The position numbers and the translations under genes were made by a program. From Planctomycetota bacterium (GTDB lineage: Bacteria; Planctomycetota; UBA1135; UBA2386): a stretch of 64,000 nucleotides of DNA. The notes under the pieces were generated by a model. It did no database searches. It worked only from the letters and a program-made list of their open reading frames with translations, and was not told the DNA's origin. The stretch spans positions 682,001 to 746,000 of the forward strand of contig JACKHZ010000008.1 of assembly GCA_020638735.1 (NCBI GenBank), written 5' to 3'. The stretch's first letter is position 1. Every line of letters starts with the position of its first letter. Shown one piece after another: positions 26,500 through 34,539 of the stretch.

Positions 26500-27534
26500 A
26501 TGAACGACGACCTGCGGGTGATCGGCCGGCTGCACGACCTCGAACAGCGCGGCGCGCGGCGCGACGAGCAGCGGCTCGGCGACGTGCTGGTGAATTGGTC
26601 GCCGCGGCACAACCGCGACTGGCTGCGCGACGGCACGCGCAACGAGGCGCCGTTCCTGCAGGTGTCGCCGGCGACGCCCGGCACGGTGCTGGCCGACGAG
26701 CTGGCGCTGCTGGGCCGCGAAGGCTACGTCGCGGTCGGGCCGCTGTGGCTGCCGCTGGCGTGGCTGCACGACGGTGACGGCTACCGGCGGTTCGTGCGGT
26801 TGCTGGCGACGCACGCGCCGACCGGCGACGACGCGACCTACGCAGCCAAGGTCGAAGGCGAACTCGAACCGCTGCTGGCGATGTGGCCCGACGTGATCCT
26901 GCTGCCCACCGCACGCCGGCTGACCACCGACGAACTGATGCGGCTCCGGCCGTGGCCGGTGCATCCGCTCGGCGTCACCGCGACGCCGCGCCACGCCGAC
27001 GGCGCCGCGCGTTCGCCGGCCGAGTTCTGGTGGCACGACGTCGACCACGCGCGCTTCAAGGTGCGCGAAGACCTGCTTCTCGAAGGCCACCACGTGCCCG
27101 ATCCGTATCGCGACGGCGACACCTGGGACGCGGCCACCGGTCGCCACCGCGCGGTGATGCACGACGCGCTGCCGCACGTCTCGGCGAGCGGCTGGCGCCG
27201 CGCGCGAGCCCGCAGCGCGGCGCTCGACGGCTGGCTGCAGCGCGCGGCCGGGCTCGCCGACCGCGAACTCGCGGCGGCGGTGCGCTGGCTGTTGTTCGAG
27301 CTGCTGCACGAGAAGAGCCTGCCGGTGCACGCGAGCTCGCTGCAGAGCGCGCTCGCCGGCGGCACCCATACCGACAAGCTGCGACGGAAGTGCCACAACG
27401 GCTTCTTCGCCGACCATGGCCCATGCCCGGCCGTCGTCGTGCGCCTCGACGCGGCGCGCGCGTGGCTGTGCGAACTGTTCGAGGAGCGCTTGCCCGGCGA
27501 GGTGCTGCACGGCGAGGTCGCGATCGCGCGATGA
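26500..27534 (+). CDS. Protein of unknown function, coupled to a 2OG oxygenase
   Basis: 344 aa. I do not recognise the family. It is soluble and Arg/Trp/His-rich with clusters that could bind metal: FWWHDVDHARFK, HRAVMHDALPH and LLFELLHEKSLPVHASS. The N-terminus contains a tryptophan- and proline-rich segment (AVGPLWLPLAWLHDGDGYRR). Its TGA overlaps the ATG of the next gene by four bases (27531-27534), so the two are translated together. Expression probably starts from copy A of the bipartite element directly upstream. Function may relate to hydroxylation chemistry by its partner, which is guesswork from context. Confidence 0.72.
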   Translation: MNDDLRVIGRLHDLEQRGARRDEQRLGDVLVNWSPRHNRDWLRDGTRNEAPFLQVSPATPGTVLADELALLGREGYVAVGPLWLPLAWLHDGDGYRRFVRLLATHAPTGDDATYAAKVEGELEPLLAMWPDVILLPTARRLTTDELMRLRPWPVHPLGVTATPRHADGAARSPAEFWWHDVDHARFKVREDLLLEGHHVPDPYRDGDTWDAATGRHRAVMHDALPHVSASGWRRARARSAALDGWLQRAAGLADRELAAAVRWLLFELLHEKSLPVHASSLQSALAGGTHTDKLRRKCHNGFFADHGPCPAVVVRLDAARAWLCELFEERLPGEVLHGEVAIAR

Positions 27535-28508
27535 CGCGGCCGCTGCTCGACGCCACCACCGCGACGCCTGCAGCGCTGCTGCAGGCGCTGCGTCGCCACG
27601 GCGCGCTGCTGTGGCGCGACCCACGGCTGCCGCGGCGCAGCCACGAACACGCGCTCGCCGCGATCGCCCGTATGACGCGCTGGCCCGACGCCGAGAAGCA
27701 GCGGCTCGCGGTCGAGCGCTCGCCGCACTTCCGCGGCTACAGCCGCATGCACAACGAACGCGACTTCCGCGAGCAGCTGCACCTCGGCCGCGAGCGCGCG
27801 CCGGCGACCGCAGCAGCGACGACGCCGTTCTGGCGCCTGCAAGGCCCGAACGCGCAGCCGGGCGACGAGCGCTTCGTGCGCGATCTGCGCGACTGGCATC
27901 GCCGCGTCGGACGCGTCGCGTGCGACCTGCTGCGCCGCCTCGCTACAGCGCTCGAGCTGCCGGGCGCCGCCGCCGGCTGGCTCGGTCGCGATCCGTACCT
28001 GCTGGCGAAGTGCATCGCCTACCACGCCCAACCCGACGACCACGACCGCCCCGGCGTCGCCGCGCACGTCGACTTCAGCCTGCTGACGATCACGCTGCAG
28101 GACGACACCGGCGGCCTCGAGGTCCAGGACCCGCTCGGCCGCTGGTGCCCGGCCGCCCCGCGCCCCGGCACGGTCGTCGTGCACGTCGGCGAGCTGCTGC
28201 AGTTCGTCACCGGCAACCTGCTTTCGGCGACGCCGCACCGCGTGCACAACCCGTCGCGGCGCCGCCAGCGTTGCTCCTTGCCGCTGTTCGTCAATCCGTC
28301 GCTCGACACGACGCTGCGCCGCCAGCTGCCGCTGCTGGCGCCCGCTCCCGAAGGCGCCGACCACGTGCACCGGGTGCTCGCCCCGCGCGAACCAGCCGCG
28401 ACGCTGGCGTTCGGCCCGGCCGAGTGGCGTCGCAAGGGCGAGAACCGCTGGTGCGCCCAGTGCACGGGGGCCCCCACCGCGGAAATCGCGCGGCCGGCTG
28501 CCACGTGA
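27531..28508 (+). CDS. 2-oxoglutarate/Fe(II) oxygenase, isopenicillin N synthase family
   Basis: 325 aa from ATG 27531 (overlaps the preceding stop). Residues about 160-255 form the double-stranded beta-helix with iron ligands H179-x-D181 in AAHVDFSLLTITLQD and a distal His at 236 in TPHRVHNP, followed by R247-C-S249, the RxS that binds 2-oxoglutarate. FVTGNLLSATPHRV matches the IPNS-type consensus (LSNGxYKSxxHRV). It has the usual length and N-terminal DIOX_N-like part. It oxidises a small molecule in the cytosol; the substrate is unknown. It is cotranscribed with the 26500 gene. Its stop codon lies within copy B of the bipartite element. Confidence 0.9.
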   Translation: MTRPLLDATTATPAALLQALRRHGALLWRDPRLPRRSHEHALAAIARMTRWPDAEKQRLAVERSPHFRGYSRMHNERDFREQLHLGRERAPATAAATTPFWRLQGPNAQPGDERFVRDLRDWHRRVGRVACDLLRRLATALELPGAAAGWLGRDPYLLAKCIAYHAQPDDHDRPGVAAHVDFSLLTITLQDDTGGLEVQDPLGRWCPAAPRPGTVVVHVGELLQFVTGNLLSATPHRVHNPSRRRQRCSLPLFVNPSLDTTLRRQLPLLAPAPEGADHVHRVLAPREPAATLAFGPAEWRRKGENRWCAQCTGAPTAEIARPAAT

Positions 28509-28533
28509 GCCGCGCGCTCCGGATGACCGGGGC
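28498..28533 (+). promoter_or_regulatory. Bipartite promoter-like element, copy B
   Basis: CTGCCAC (28498-28504), 11 nt, GCTCCGGATGACC (28516-28528), then ATG 28534; GATGAC is 6 nt before the start. A four-codon frame (MTGA) again ends in a TGA that overlaps the gene's ATG. The element overlaps the last codons of the upstream oxygenase gene. Confidence 0.55.
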
Positions 28534-28908
28534 ATGAGCAACGTCAAGACGCCGGTGGAGCACTTCGAGGTCAAGGACCTCGAGGACGGCTCCAAGATCG
28601 AAGTCCTCGTCGAACACTGCACCGAGGTCGGCAACGCCGGCAAGCCGGGCCTGCAGGTCTGGTACATGGGCAACGTGGTCTGCTTCGAGCCGCTGATGGC
28701 CGAACGCCTCGCCTACCAGGCCCGCAAGGCCGGCAAGACCGAGCACTACCTCGAGGACCGCTCGTGGGCCGTGCACGACGACCAGTTCGTCAAGCTGTTC
28801 CTGGTCTGCGGCGACAAGCCCGAGGTGCGGGTCGAGGTCAAGACGCGCTCCAAGTCCAAGGCGATCGTCAAGACCTACCCGCTGCCGTTCGCGCTCGACG
28901 AGGAGTAG
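28534..28908 (+). CDS. Small protein of unknown function
   Basis: 124 aa, soluble, acidic N-terminal half and basic C-terminal strand region (KTRSKSKAIVKTYPLP). Strand-rich pattern with GLQVWYMGNVVCFEPLMAER in the middle and FVKLFLVCGDKPEVRVEVKT later, perhaps a small beta-sandwich. I recognise no family. It is followed after 6 nt by the GTG start of the next gene, so the two are probably cotranscribed from copy B of the bipartite element. Confidence 0.72.
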   Translation: MSNVKTPVEHFEVKDLEDGSKIEVLVEHCTEVGNAGKPGLQVWYMGNVVCFEPLMAERLAYQARKAGKTEHYLEDRSWAVHDDQFVKLFLVCGDKPEVRVEVKTRSKSKAIVKTYPLPFALDEE

Positions 28909-28914
28909 CCGCCC

Positions 28915-29628
28915 GTGTCGTTCCCGCCCGCCGTCGTCGCCGCCGTGCGTTCGTTCCTGCGCGCCGTGCTGACCGGCGACGCGGAGCTGCTGGCCGCGTC
29001 CTGCCTGCCCCACGAAGGTCTCGATCGCCTGGTCGAGGCTCGGTCCACCCCACCGCCGCCGGAGCTGCTCGAAGAACTCGACCACCTGCAGCTGCACGGC
29101 GGGCAGATCGACGACGAGCGCCATCTGGTCATGGCGTGGTCGGGCGGCGCGCTGCAGCTGCTGATCGTGCAGGGCAGCACCGCCGGGCCGCGCGTCGACG
29201 CGCGCTACGCGATCGCCGCGCTCGACCCCGACGACGAACGTCGCCGCGTCGCGCGGCGCTTCTACCTGGCGATGCTGCTCGGCGACCTGGCCGGGATGCG
29301 CGCGCTCGCGTTCGATCCGCGCGGCCTCGAGCTGCTGGCCGGCGCGGCGCCGCCGGCCGGCGAGGTCGCACAGCTGGCCCACATCACGGAGACCATGGGC
29401 CTGGCCAGGGTGCAGCCCGGCGAGCGCTTCTGGATGCCGCGCGGCGCCAAGGTCGTGTCGGCGCAGCACGAGGCGCTCGGCATCGAGGTCTGGCGCGGCC
29501 TCGCGCCCGACGGCGAGCTGCCGTTCCTGCTGCGGCAGCGCGACGGCGCGTGGAAGGTGATCCCGGCGCCGTTCGTCGAGGCGGCGGTGCTGGCGCGCGG
29601 CGGCACGTTCGGTGAGAGCGGCGCCTGA
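28915..29628 (+). CDS. Unknown protein with two similar halves
   Basis: 237 aa from GTG 28915. Residues about 10-90 and 110-215 look like tandem copies of one alpha+beta domain: VRSFLRAVLTGDAELLAASC versus ARRFYLAMLLGDLAGMRALA, each followed by a Gly/Leu-rich helix end and a late strand (ALQLLIVQG versus AWKVIPAPF). The pattern recalls NTF2-like/SnoaL folds, which bind small ligands, but that is a suggestion only. There is no signal peptide. It sits 6 nt after the 28534 gene. Confidence 0.68.
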   Translation: MSFPPAVVAAVRSFLRAVLTGDAELLAASCLPHEGLDRLVEARSTPPPPELLEELDHLQLHGGQIDDERHLVMAWSGGALQLLIVQGSTAGPRVDARYAIAALDPDDERRRVARRFYLAMLLGDLAGMRALAFDPRGLELLAGAAPPAGEVAQLAHITETMGLARVQPGERFWMPRGAKVVSAQHEALGIEVWRGLAPDGELPFLLRQRDGAWKVIPAPFVEAAVLARGGTFGESGA

Positions 29629-29703
29629 GCGCACCCAAGAAGGCACGACCTGCTACGCTCCGACGCTCCCCCGGGCCGCCTGCTCGCCTCCGGCAGCCCG
29701 ACC

Positions 29704-30168
29704 ATGCCTGTCCCGAGGAGAGTCGCCTTGATCCGTCCCTTCGCCGCCGACACCGTGCTGGTCGAGGACATCGCGCCCGACCCGGCCAACGCCGTCGGCG
29801 AGGTCGTGACGATGGGCGGCGAGCTGTGGTTCGGCGTCGGCGGCGCGCTGTATCGGTCGAACGGCACCGCGGCCGGCCGCGTGTTGGTGCCCGACACCGG
29901 CGCGTCGCGCCTCAACGGCCTGCGCGCTGGCGACGGCGTGCTGTCGTTCTCCACCGACGAGGGCTCCTTCGTGCCGACCAGGCGATTGTGGCGCAGCGAC
30001 GGCGCGACGACGGAGCAGTCGCCGATGCCGATGACGCTGCGCGCCGGGTTCGTGCAGGTCGGCGACGCCACCTATCACGTCTCGCCGGTCGGCGTGTTCG
30101 ATCCGCTCGGCGTGTCGCCGTTCGGCACGGCGACGGCCCCGGCCGTGCTGTGGGTGATCGGCGCCTGA
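29704..30168 (+). CDS. Short ELWxSDGT-repeat protein
   Basis: 154 aa from ATG 29704. TTG 29728 is an alternative with AGGAG 7 nt upstream (29716-29720), which is the best ribosome-binding site here. It contains about one and a half copies of a repeat known from large surface proteins (TVLVEDIAPDPANAV, GELWFGVGGALYRSNGTAAG, RVLVPDTGASRLNGL, later RLWRSDGATTEQ). In typical members many copies form a beta-propeller after a signal peptide. Here there is no signal peptide and few repeats, so it may be a remnant of a longer gene or a domesticated fragment. Confidence 0.6.
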   Translation: MPVPRRVALIRPFAADTVLVEDIAPDPANAVGEVVTMGGELWFGVGGALYRSNGTAAGRVLVPDTGASRLNGLRAGDGVLSFSTDEGSFVPTRRLWRSDGATTEQSPMPMTLRAGFVQVGDATYHVSPVGVFDPLGVSPFGTATAPAVLWVIGA

Positions 30169-30192
30169 GGGGCCGAGAAGAAGTCATGACAC

Positions 30193-30280
30193 GCCCTCTC
30201 AGGATGCCGATTGGCGGCCGACTACACGGCCGCGCAGAGCCTTCGAGCGGATCCTCTCTCAGGCTCTTCCATGAGAGGGC
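30193..30280. terminator. Nested inverted repeats between convergent genes
   Basis: GCCCTCTCA (30193-30201) pairs perfectly with TGAGAGGGC (30272-30280). Inside are CGGCCG-actaca-CGGCCG (30215-30232) and GAGCCT...AGGCTC (30237-30242/30261-30266). The location between a plus-strand and a minus-strand gene end suits a bidirectional terminator, though no T-run is present. Confidence 0.4.
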
Positions 30281-30295
30281 CGGTTGCGTCCAGGC

Positions 30296-32179
30296 TCAGT
30301 CCGAGGCGCCGCGCACCCGCGAGCGCCACGTGGCCTCGAGGTCGACTATGCGCTCCGGCCCCAGCGGTTCCGGTCGCGGCGTGATGCGCAACCGACCGTC
30401 GACGATCGCGGCGTTGGGCGCGAACGCGTCCTCGTAGCCGTGCGGCGGCAATCGCTCGTGGGCCATCATGCGCCGACCGACGAACGCGTCGACTGCCACG
30501 CCCACCTCGTCGATGGCCAGCGCGCCTGCCCGTCGCGACGCCGCCAGGAACAGCACCTGCGCGACCAGCGCATCGGCGGCCATGCGGTCACCCTCGCTGT
30601 CCATGGGGTTGCCGTCGAACAGCGCCGACACGACGCCCCGCAGTTCGTCCCGGTCGATCCAGCCGTCACCGTTTCGCTCGCCCTCGCGCAGGTGCTTCGA
30701 CAGCAGCTGCCGCCATGCCTCCCCTGCGGCCAGGTCCGGCGGCGTACGCGCCACCACCCAGTCGCACAGCCCGTGGCGGTCGAGCAACGCCACGTCGGGT
30801 AGCACCCAGCCGAGCCAGCCGATGGCCCCGACCGCCAGCACAGGGACGTCCCCAGGGGCCGCCTGCGCCGGGCCCCGTTCCGGAAGCTGCGCCTGCAATG
30901 CCGCGAGCGTCTGCGCGTGCTGGTTGCAGCGCAGGCAGACGAAGTGCAGGTGCAACCATCCCTGCAGCCGGTCGTGCACGCGGGCGATCGGCCGCAACAG
31001 CGCAGGCACCTGATGCTCGCTCTGCCACAGGCCGTTCACCGGCATCTGCCACGACGCGGCGAGGTGGAACCAGCCGAAGCCGGAGGCGACCAACAGGCCG
31101 GCCGGCCACGCAGCGCGCGCCCACGGCGCGCGCGCGACGTCGAGCGCCATGCGTTGCGTGGCGACGACCATCAGCGGCACGAGGTGGGCGAAGACGCGGT
31201 ACTCGAAGTGATCGCCGCCGACCTGCACCACGTAGTAGCCGACCTGCAGCAGCATCGCGGCGGTGGCCGCGAGCGCCGGCCAGGAAACGGTCCGAGCCGC
31301 CCGCCAACGGCGCGCCGCCGGCAGCAGCCAGGCCGCCACCAACAGGAGCCACCACCAGACACCGTGCTCGATGACGAAGCTGGCCAGATATCGAACGCCT
31401 GCGTCCGGCCAGGGTGTCGAGACCTTGGCGTAGTAGGTGTTCGGCAACCACTCGCCGTAGAACCAGCGACGCCACAGCAGGTGCGCGACGACCATCAGCA
31501 CCGGCAGGCCGCCGACCACGAGGCAGCGCCCGGGCCAGGCCCGACGCAGCCACCAGACGACGCCGGTGGTGATGGTCGCGGCGACATAGAGCAGACCGTC
31601 GGGCCGGACCAACGCCGAGAGCACCGCGAGCAGCATCCAGAGACCGAAGGAGCCGCCGCCGGGTCGCACGCGACGGAACGCGAGCAACACCCACGCCACA
31701 GTCAAGGCGACGAACAGCGGGGTCTCCAGCCCGCTGCTCCACCACTGCAACCAGGTGCGGCATCCGACCAGCGCCGTCAGCGAAGACAGCGCCAACCAGA
31801 CCGGCGCCGGCTCGCCGGCGGCGCTGCGCATCGTCAGCAGGGCACGCGCGACGATCGCGAACTGCAACAGCCCGCAGCCGAACGACAGCACCAACGACGC
31901 GGTCGGCGGCTCGACGCCGAACCAGCTCCAGGCGCCCCACAGGAGCAGCGCCCAGCCGAAGCTGCTGTAACCCTCGACCGGCAGGAACGGCGCCGGGTTC
32001 CAGACCAGGCCATGGCCGGCGTGTGCGTTGGCGACGAAGCGATAGGTGATGTAGGCGTCGTCGCATTCGAAGCACAGCGCCGTCGCGCCAGCCGCGGCGG
32101 CCGACGCCAGCAAACACAGCGCGATCGCGACGAGCACTCCCGCCGGAACGCGCACCTCGAAGTCGGGGCGCTCTCTCAT
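30296..32179 (-). CDS. Polytopic membrane glycosyltransferase-like protein with EF-hand
   Basis: 627 aa from ATG 32179. About ten transmembrane helices. The first periplasmic loop reads ECDDAYITYRFVANAHAGHG then LVWNPAPFLPVEGYSSFGWA, the DDAYIxxRY...GxGLVxNPxxxVEGYS signature of GT-C-fold polyprenyl-phosphate-sugar transferases related to arabinofuranosyltransferases. The Asp pair is the likely catalytic or metal site. It would transfer a sugar from a lipid carrier on the outer face of the membrane. Near residues 501-512 lies an EF-hand-like loop (ERNGDGWIDRDE) in the soluble C-terminal domain, which is odd for this family. It is divergent from topB. Confidence 0.82.
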   Translation of the reverse strand: MRERPDFEVRVPAGVLVAIALCLLASAAAAGATALCFECDDAYITYRFVANAHAGHGLVWNPAPFLPVEGYSSFGWALLLWGAWSWFGVEPPTASLVLSFGCGLLQFAIVARALLTMRSAAGEPAPVWLALSSLTALVGCRTWLQWWSSGLETPLFVALTVAWVLLAFRRVRPGGGSFGLWMLLAVLSALVRPDGLLYVAATITTGVVWWLRRAWPGRCLVVGGLPVLMVVAHLLWRRWFYGEWLPNTYYAKVSTPWPDAGVRYLASFVIEHGVWWWLLLVAAWLLPAARRWRAARTVSWPALAATAAMLLQVGYYVVQVGGDHFEYRVFAHLVPLMVVATQRMALDVARAPWARAAWPAGLLVASGFGWFHLAASWQMPVNGLWQSEHQVPALLRPIARVHDRLQGWLHLHFVCLRCNQHAQTLAALQAQLPERGPAQAAPGDVPVLAVGAIGWLGWVLPDVALLDRHGLCDWVVARTPPDLAAGEAWRQLLSKHLREGERNGDGWIDRDELRGVVSALFDGNPMDSEGDRMAADALVAQVLFLAASRRAGALAIDEVGVAVDAFVGRRMMAHERLPPHGYEDAFAPNAAIVDGRLRITPRPEPLGPERIVDLEATWRSRVRGASD

Positions 32180-32204
32180 TCTTCCGCCGCCATTCTTCCG
32201 CCAC
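32177..32204 (-). repeat. Duplicated 14-mer at the glycosyltransferase start
   Basis: On the minus strand GTGGCGGAAGAATG is followed directly by GCGGCGGAAGAATG; the second copy ends in the start codon of the glycosyltransferase gene. The first ATG opens a five-codon frame (MAAEE) whose TGA overlaps the real start. This looks like a duplicated translation-initiation region. Confidence 0.6.
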
Positions 32205-32291
32205 CGCGGGCCCGACGTCAAGGAGGCCTCCCGCCGACGTGCGTTCCGCCGTGGTGTCCCCCCACCGTCCCCGCTAGGTTGCTCGCTGCCC

Positions 32292-34535
32292 ATGCGCGTC
32301 GTCGTCGCCGAGAAGCCCTCCGTTGCCCGCGATCTCGCCCGCGTGCTCGGCGCCGGCCAGCGCAAGGACGGCTACCTCGAAGGCAACGGCTACCGCGTCA
32401 CCTGGGCGATCGGCCACCTGGTGCAGCTGAAGACGCCCGACGAATACGACCCGTCGCTGAAGCGCTGGTCGCTGCAGACGCTGCCGTTCGTGCCGGAGCG
32501 GTTCGAGCTGCGGCCGACCTCCAACCAGGGCATCAAGGAGCAGCTCGACGTGGTCGCCGGGCTGTGCCGCTCTGCCGAAGAGCTGATCTGCGCGACGGAC
32601 GCGGGGCGCGAGGGCGAGCTGATCTTCCGCTACATCCTCGACTGGGCCGGCTGCCCCACGCGGCCGCACAGCCGGCTGTGGCTGAGCTCGCTGACCGAGG
32701 AGGCGATCCAGAAGGCGTTCGCGCAGCGCAAGCCCGGCGCCGACTACGAACGGCTGCACGACGCCGCGCGCAGCCGCAGCGAGGCGGACTGGATCGTCGG
32801 CCTCAACGCGACCCGCGCCTACACGGTGCGCTACGGCGGCGGCAGCGTCTTGTGGTCGCTCGGTCGCGTGCAGACGCCGGTGCTGGCGCTGATCGCCGAG
32901 CGCGACGACGAGATCGCGACGTTCGACGCGCGGCCGTTCTGGGAGCTGCGCACCCGCTACCGCAGCGCGCGCTTCCGCTACGCCGGCGACCGCTTCCGCG
33001 AGCTCGGGCCGGCGCAGGAGCTGCTGGCCAAGGTCACGGACCAGCCGCTGGCGATCGAGCGGCTCGAGCGCCGCACCGAGTCGCTGCCGCCGCCGCTGCT
33101 CTACGACCTGACCCAGCTGCAGCGCGACATGAACCAGCGCTTCGGCCTGTCGGCGCAGCGCACGCTGGAGGTCGCGCAGCAGCTCTACGAGCAGAAGCTG
33201 CTGACCTACCCGCGAACCGACAGCCGCCACCTGTCGCTCGACATGGTCGACCAGGCGCGCACGACGCTGGCGCAGCTGCGCGCGTGGGACCCGGCGAAGC
33301 TGGCGGTGCTGGCGCAGTACATCGGCGGCGCGCCAGACGGCGAGCGCGGGCCGAAGGCCAGGAGGAAGCGCGTGTTCGACGACGACAAGGTCAGCGACCA
33401 CCACGCCATCGTGCCGACCGGCAAGGTCGAGCCGCTGAGCGGCGAGCAGCAGCTGGTGTTCGACGCCGTCGCGACGCGCTTCGTGCAGGCGTTCCTCGGC
33501 GACCGCGTGCAGGACGTCACCACCGCGCACGCGCTGAGCAACTCGGTGCCGTTCCGCGCCCGCGGCGTCGTGGTCACCGATCCGGGCTGGAGCGCGCTCG
33601 AGCCGGCGGCAGCGAAGAAGCCGAAGAAGAAGGGCAAGGGCGCGGCGAAGGGCGCCGGCAAGGACGGCGACGACGATCAGGACGACGGTGACGACGACGC
33701 GCAGGAGCTGCCGCCGTTCGTCGAGGGCGAGTCCGGGCCGCACGAGCCGGAGCTGCACGAGGGCAAGACCAAGCCGCCGCGCCCCTACACCGAGAACACG
33801 CTGCTGGCGGCGATGGAGACGGCCGGCAAGACCATCGACGACGCCGAGCTGCGCGAGGCGATGCGCGCCCGCGGCCTCGGCACGCCGGCGACGCGCGCGG
33901 CGATCGTCGAGACGCTGCTGCAGCGCGCCTACATCCGCCGCGACAAGAAGGCGCTGCGCGTCACCGACCTCGGCCGCTACCTGGTCGGCATCATCGCCGA
34001 CCCGCTGCTGAAGTCGCCGGAGCTGACCGGCGAATGGGAGTGGAAGCTCGGCGAGATCGAGCGCGGCCGGCTCGGCCGCGACGCGTTCATGGGCGAGATC
34101 GTCGAACGCATCCGCGCGCTGATCGACTCGGGCCTGTCGCCGTTCAACGAACACCCCGGCATCGGCGCGTGCCCGCAGTGCCAGGCCGACGTCGTCGAGG
34201 GGCGCGAGGCCTACGGCTGCTCACGCTGGAAGGAAGACTGCGCGTTCCGCCTGCCGAAGGCGCACCGCGGCGCCCTGCTGACCCGCGACCAGGTGCGCGA
34301 CCTGCTGTTCCGCGGCATCGCGCTCAGGCCGCTGGTGATCGACGGCTCGCCGCGCATCGTCTGCCGCACCAAGGGCGGCGGCCTGATCGATCTGGAGCCG
34401 CCAAGCCGCGACGCGCAGCGCCGGCAGCCGTCCGGTGGCGGCGGGCGTGGCGGCAGCGGCGCCACGCGCGCGCGCAAGGCGCCCGGCAAGCCGGCGGCGA
34501 AGCCGAAGCGGCGCAAGGCCGGCGGCGAGGAGTGA
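32292..34535 (+). CDS. topB: DNA topoisomerase III (type IA)
   Basis: 747 aa. TOPRIM domain at the N-terminus (VVVAEKPSVARDLARVLGAG; ATDAGREGELIFRYI near 101-115). Domain with LGRVQTPVLALI at 190-201. Catalytic Tyr306 in LLTYPRTDSRHL. SDHHAIVPTGK follows at about 368-378. The C-terminal part has a four-cysteine zinc finger (CPQCQADV...YGCSRWKEDCAF). It relaxes negative supercoils and decatenates single-strand junctions. A charged low-complexity insert at about 440-470 (Lys/Gly-rich, then Asp-rich) is not usual. A TAGGTT hexamer lies 11 nt before the start; no Shine-Dalgarno sequence. It is convergent with the sialidase (4-bp gap). Confidence 0.95.
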   Translation: MRVVVAEKPSVARDLARVLGAGQRKDGYLEGNGYRVTWAIGHLVQLKTPDEYDPSLKRWSLQTLPFVPERFELRPTSNQGIKEQLDVVAGLCRSAEELICATDAGREGELIFRYILDWAGCPTRPHSRLWLSSLTEEAIQKAFAQRKPGADYERLHDAARSRSEADWIVGLNATRAYTVRYGGGSVLWSLGRVQTPVLALIAERDDEIATFDARPFWELRTRYRSARFRYAGDRFRELGPAQELLAKVTDQPLAIERLERRTESLPPPLLYDLTQLQRDMNQRFGLSAQRTLEVAQQLYEQKLLTYPRTDSRHLSLDMVDQARTTLAQLRAWDPAKLAVLAQYIGGAPDGERGPKARRKRVFDDDKVSDHHAIVPTGKVEPLSGEQQLVFDAVATRFVQAFLGDRVQDVTTAHALSNSVPFRARGVVVTDPGWSALEPAAAKKPKKKGKGAAKGAGKDGDDDQDDGDDDAQELPPFVEGESGPHEPELHEGKTKPPRPYTENTLLAAMETAGKTIDDAELREAMRARGLGTPATRAAIVETLLQRAYIRRDKKALRVTDLGRYLVGIIADPLLKSPELTGEWEWKLGEIERGRLGRDAFMGEIVERIRALIDSGLSPFNEHPGIGACPQCQADVVEGREAYGCSRWKEDCAFRLPKAHRGALLTRDQVRDLLFRGIALRPLVIDGSPRIVCRTKGGGLIDLEPPSRDAQRRQPSGGGGRGGSGATRARKAPGKPAAKPKRRKAGGEE

Positions 34536-34539
34536 GCGT

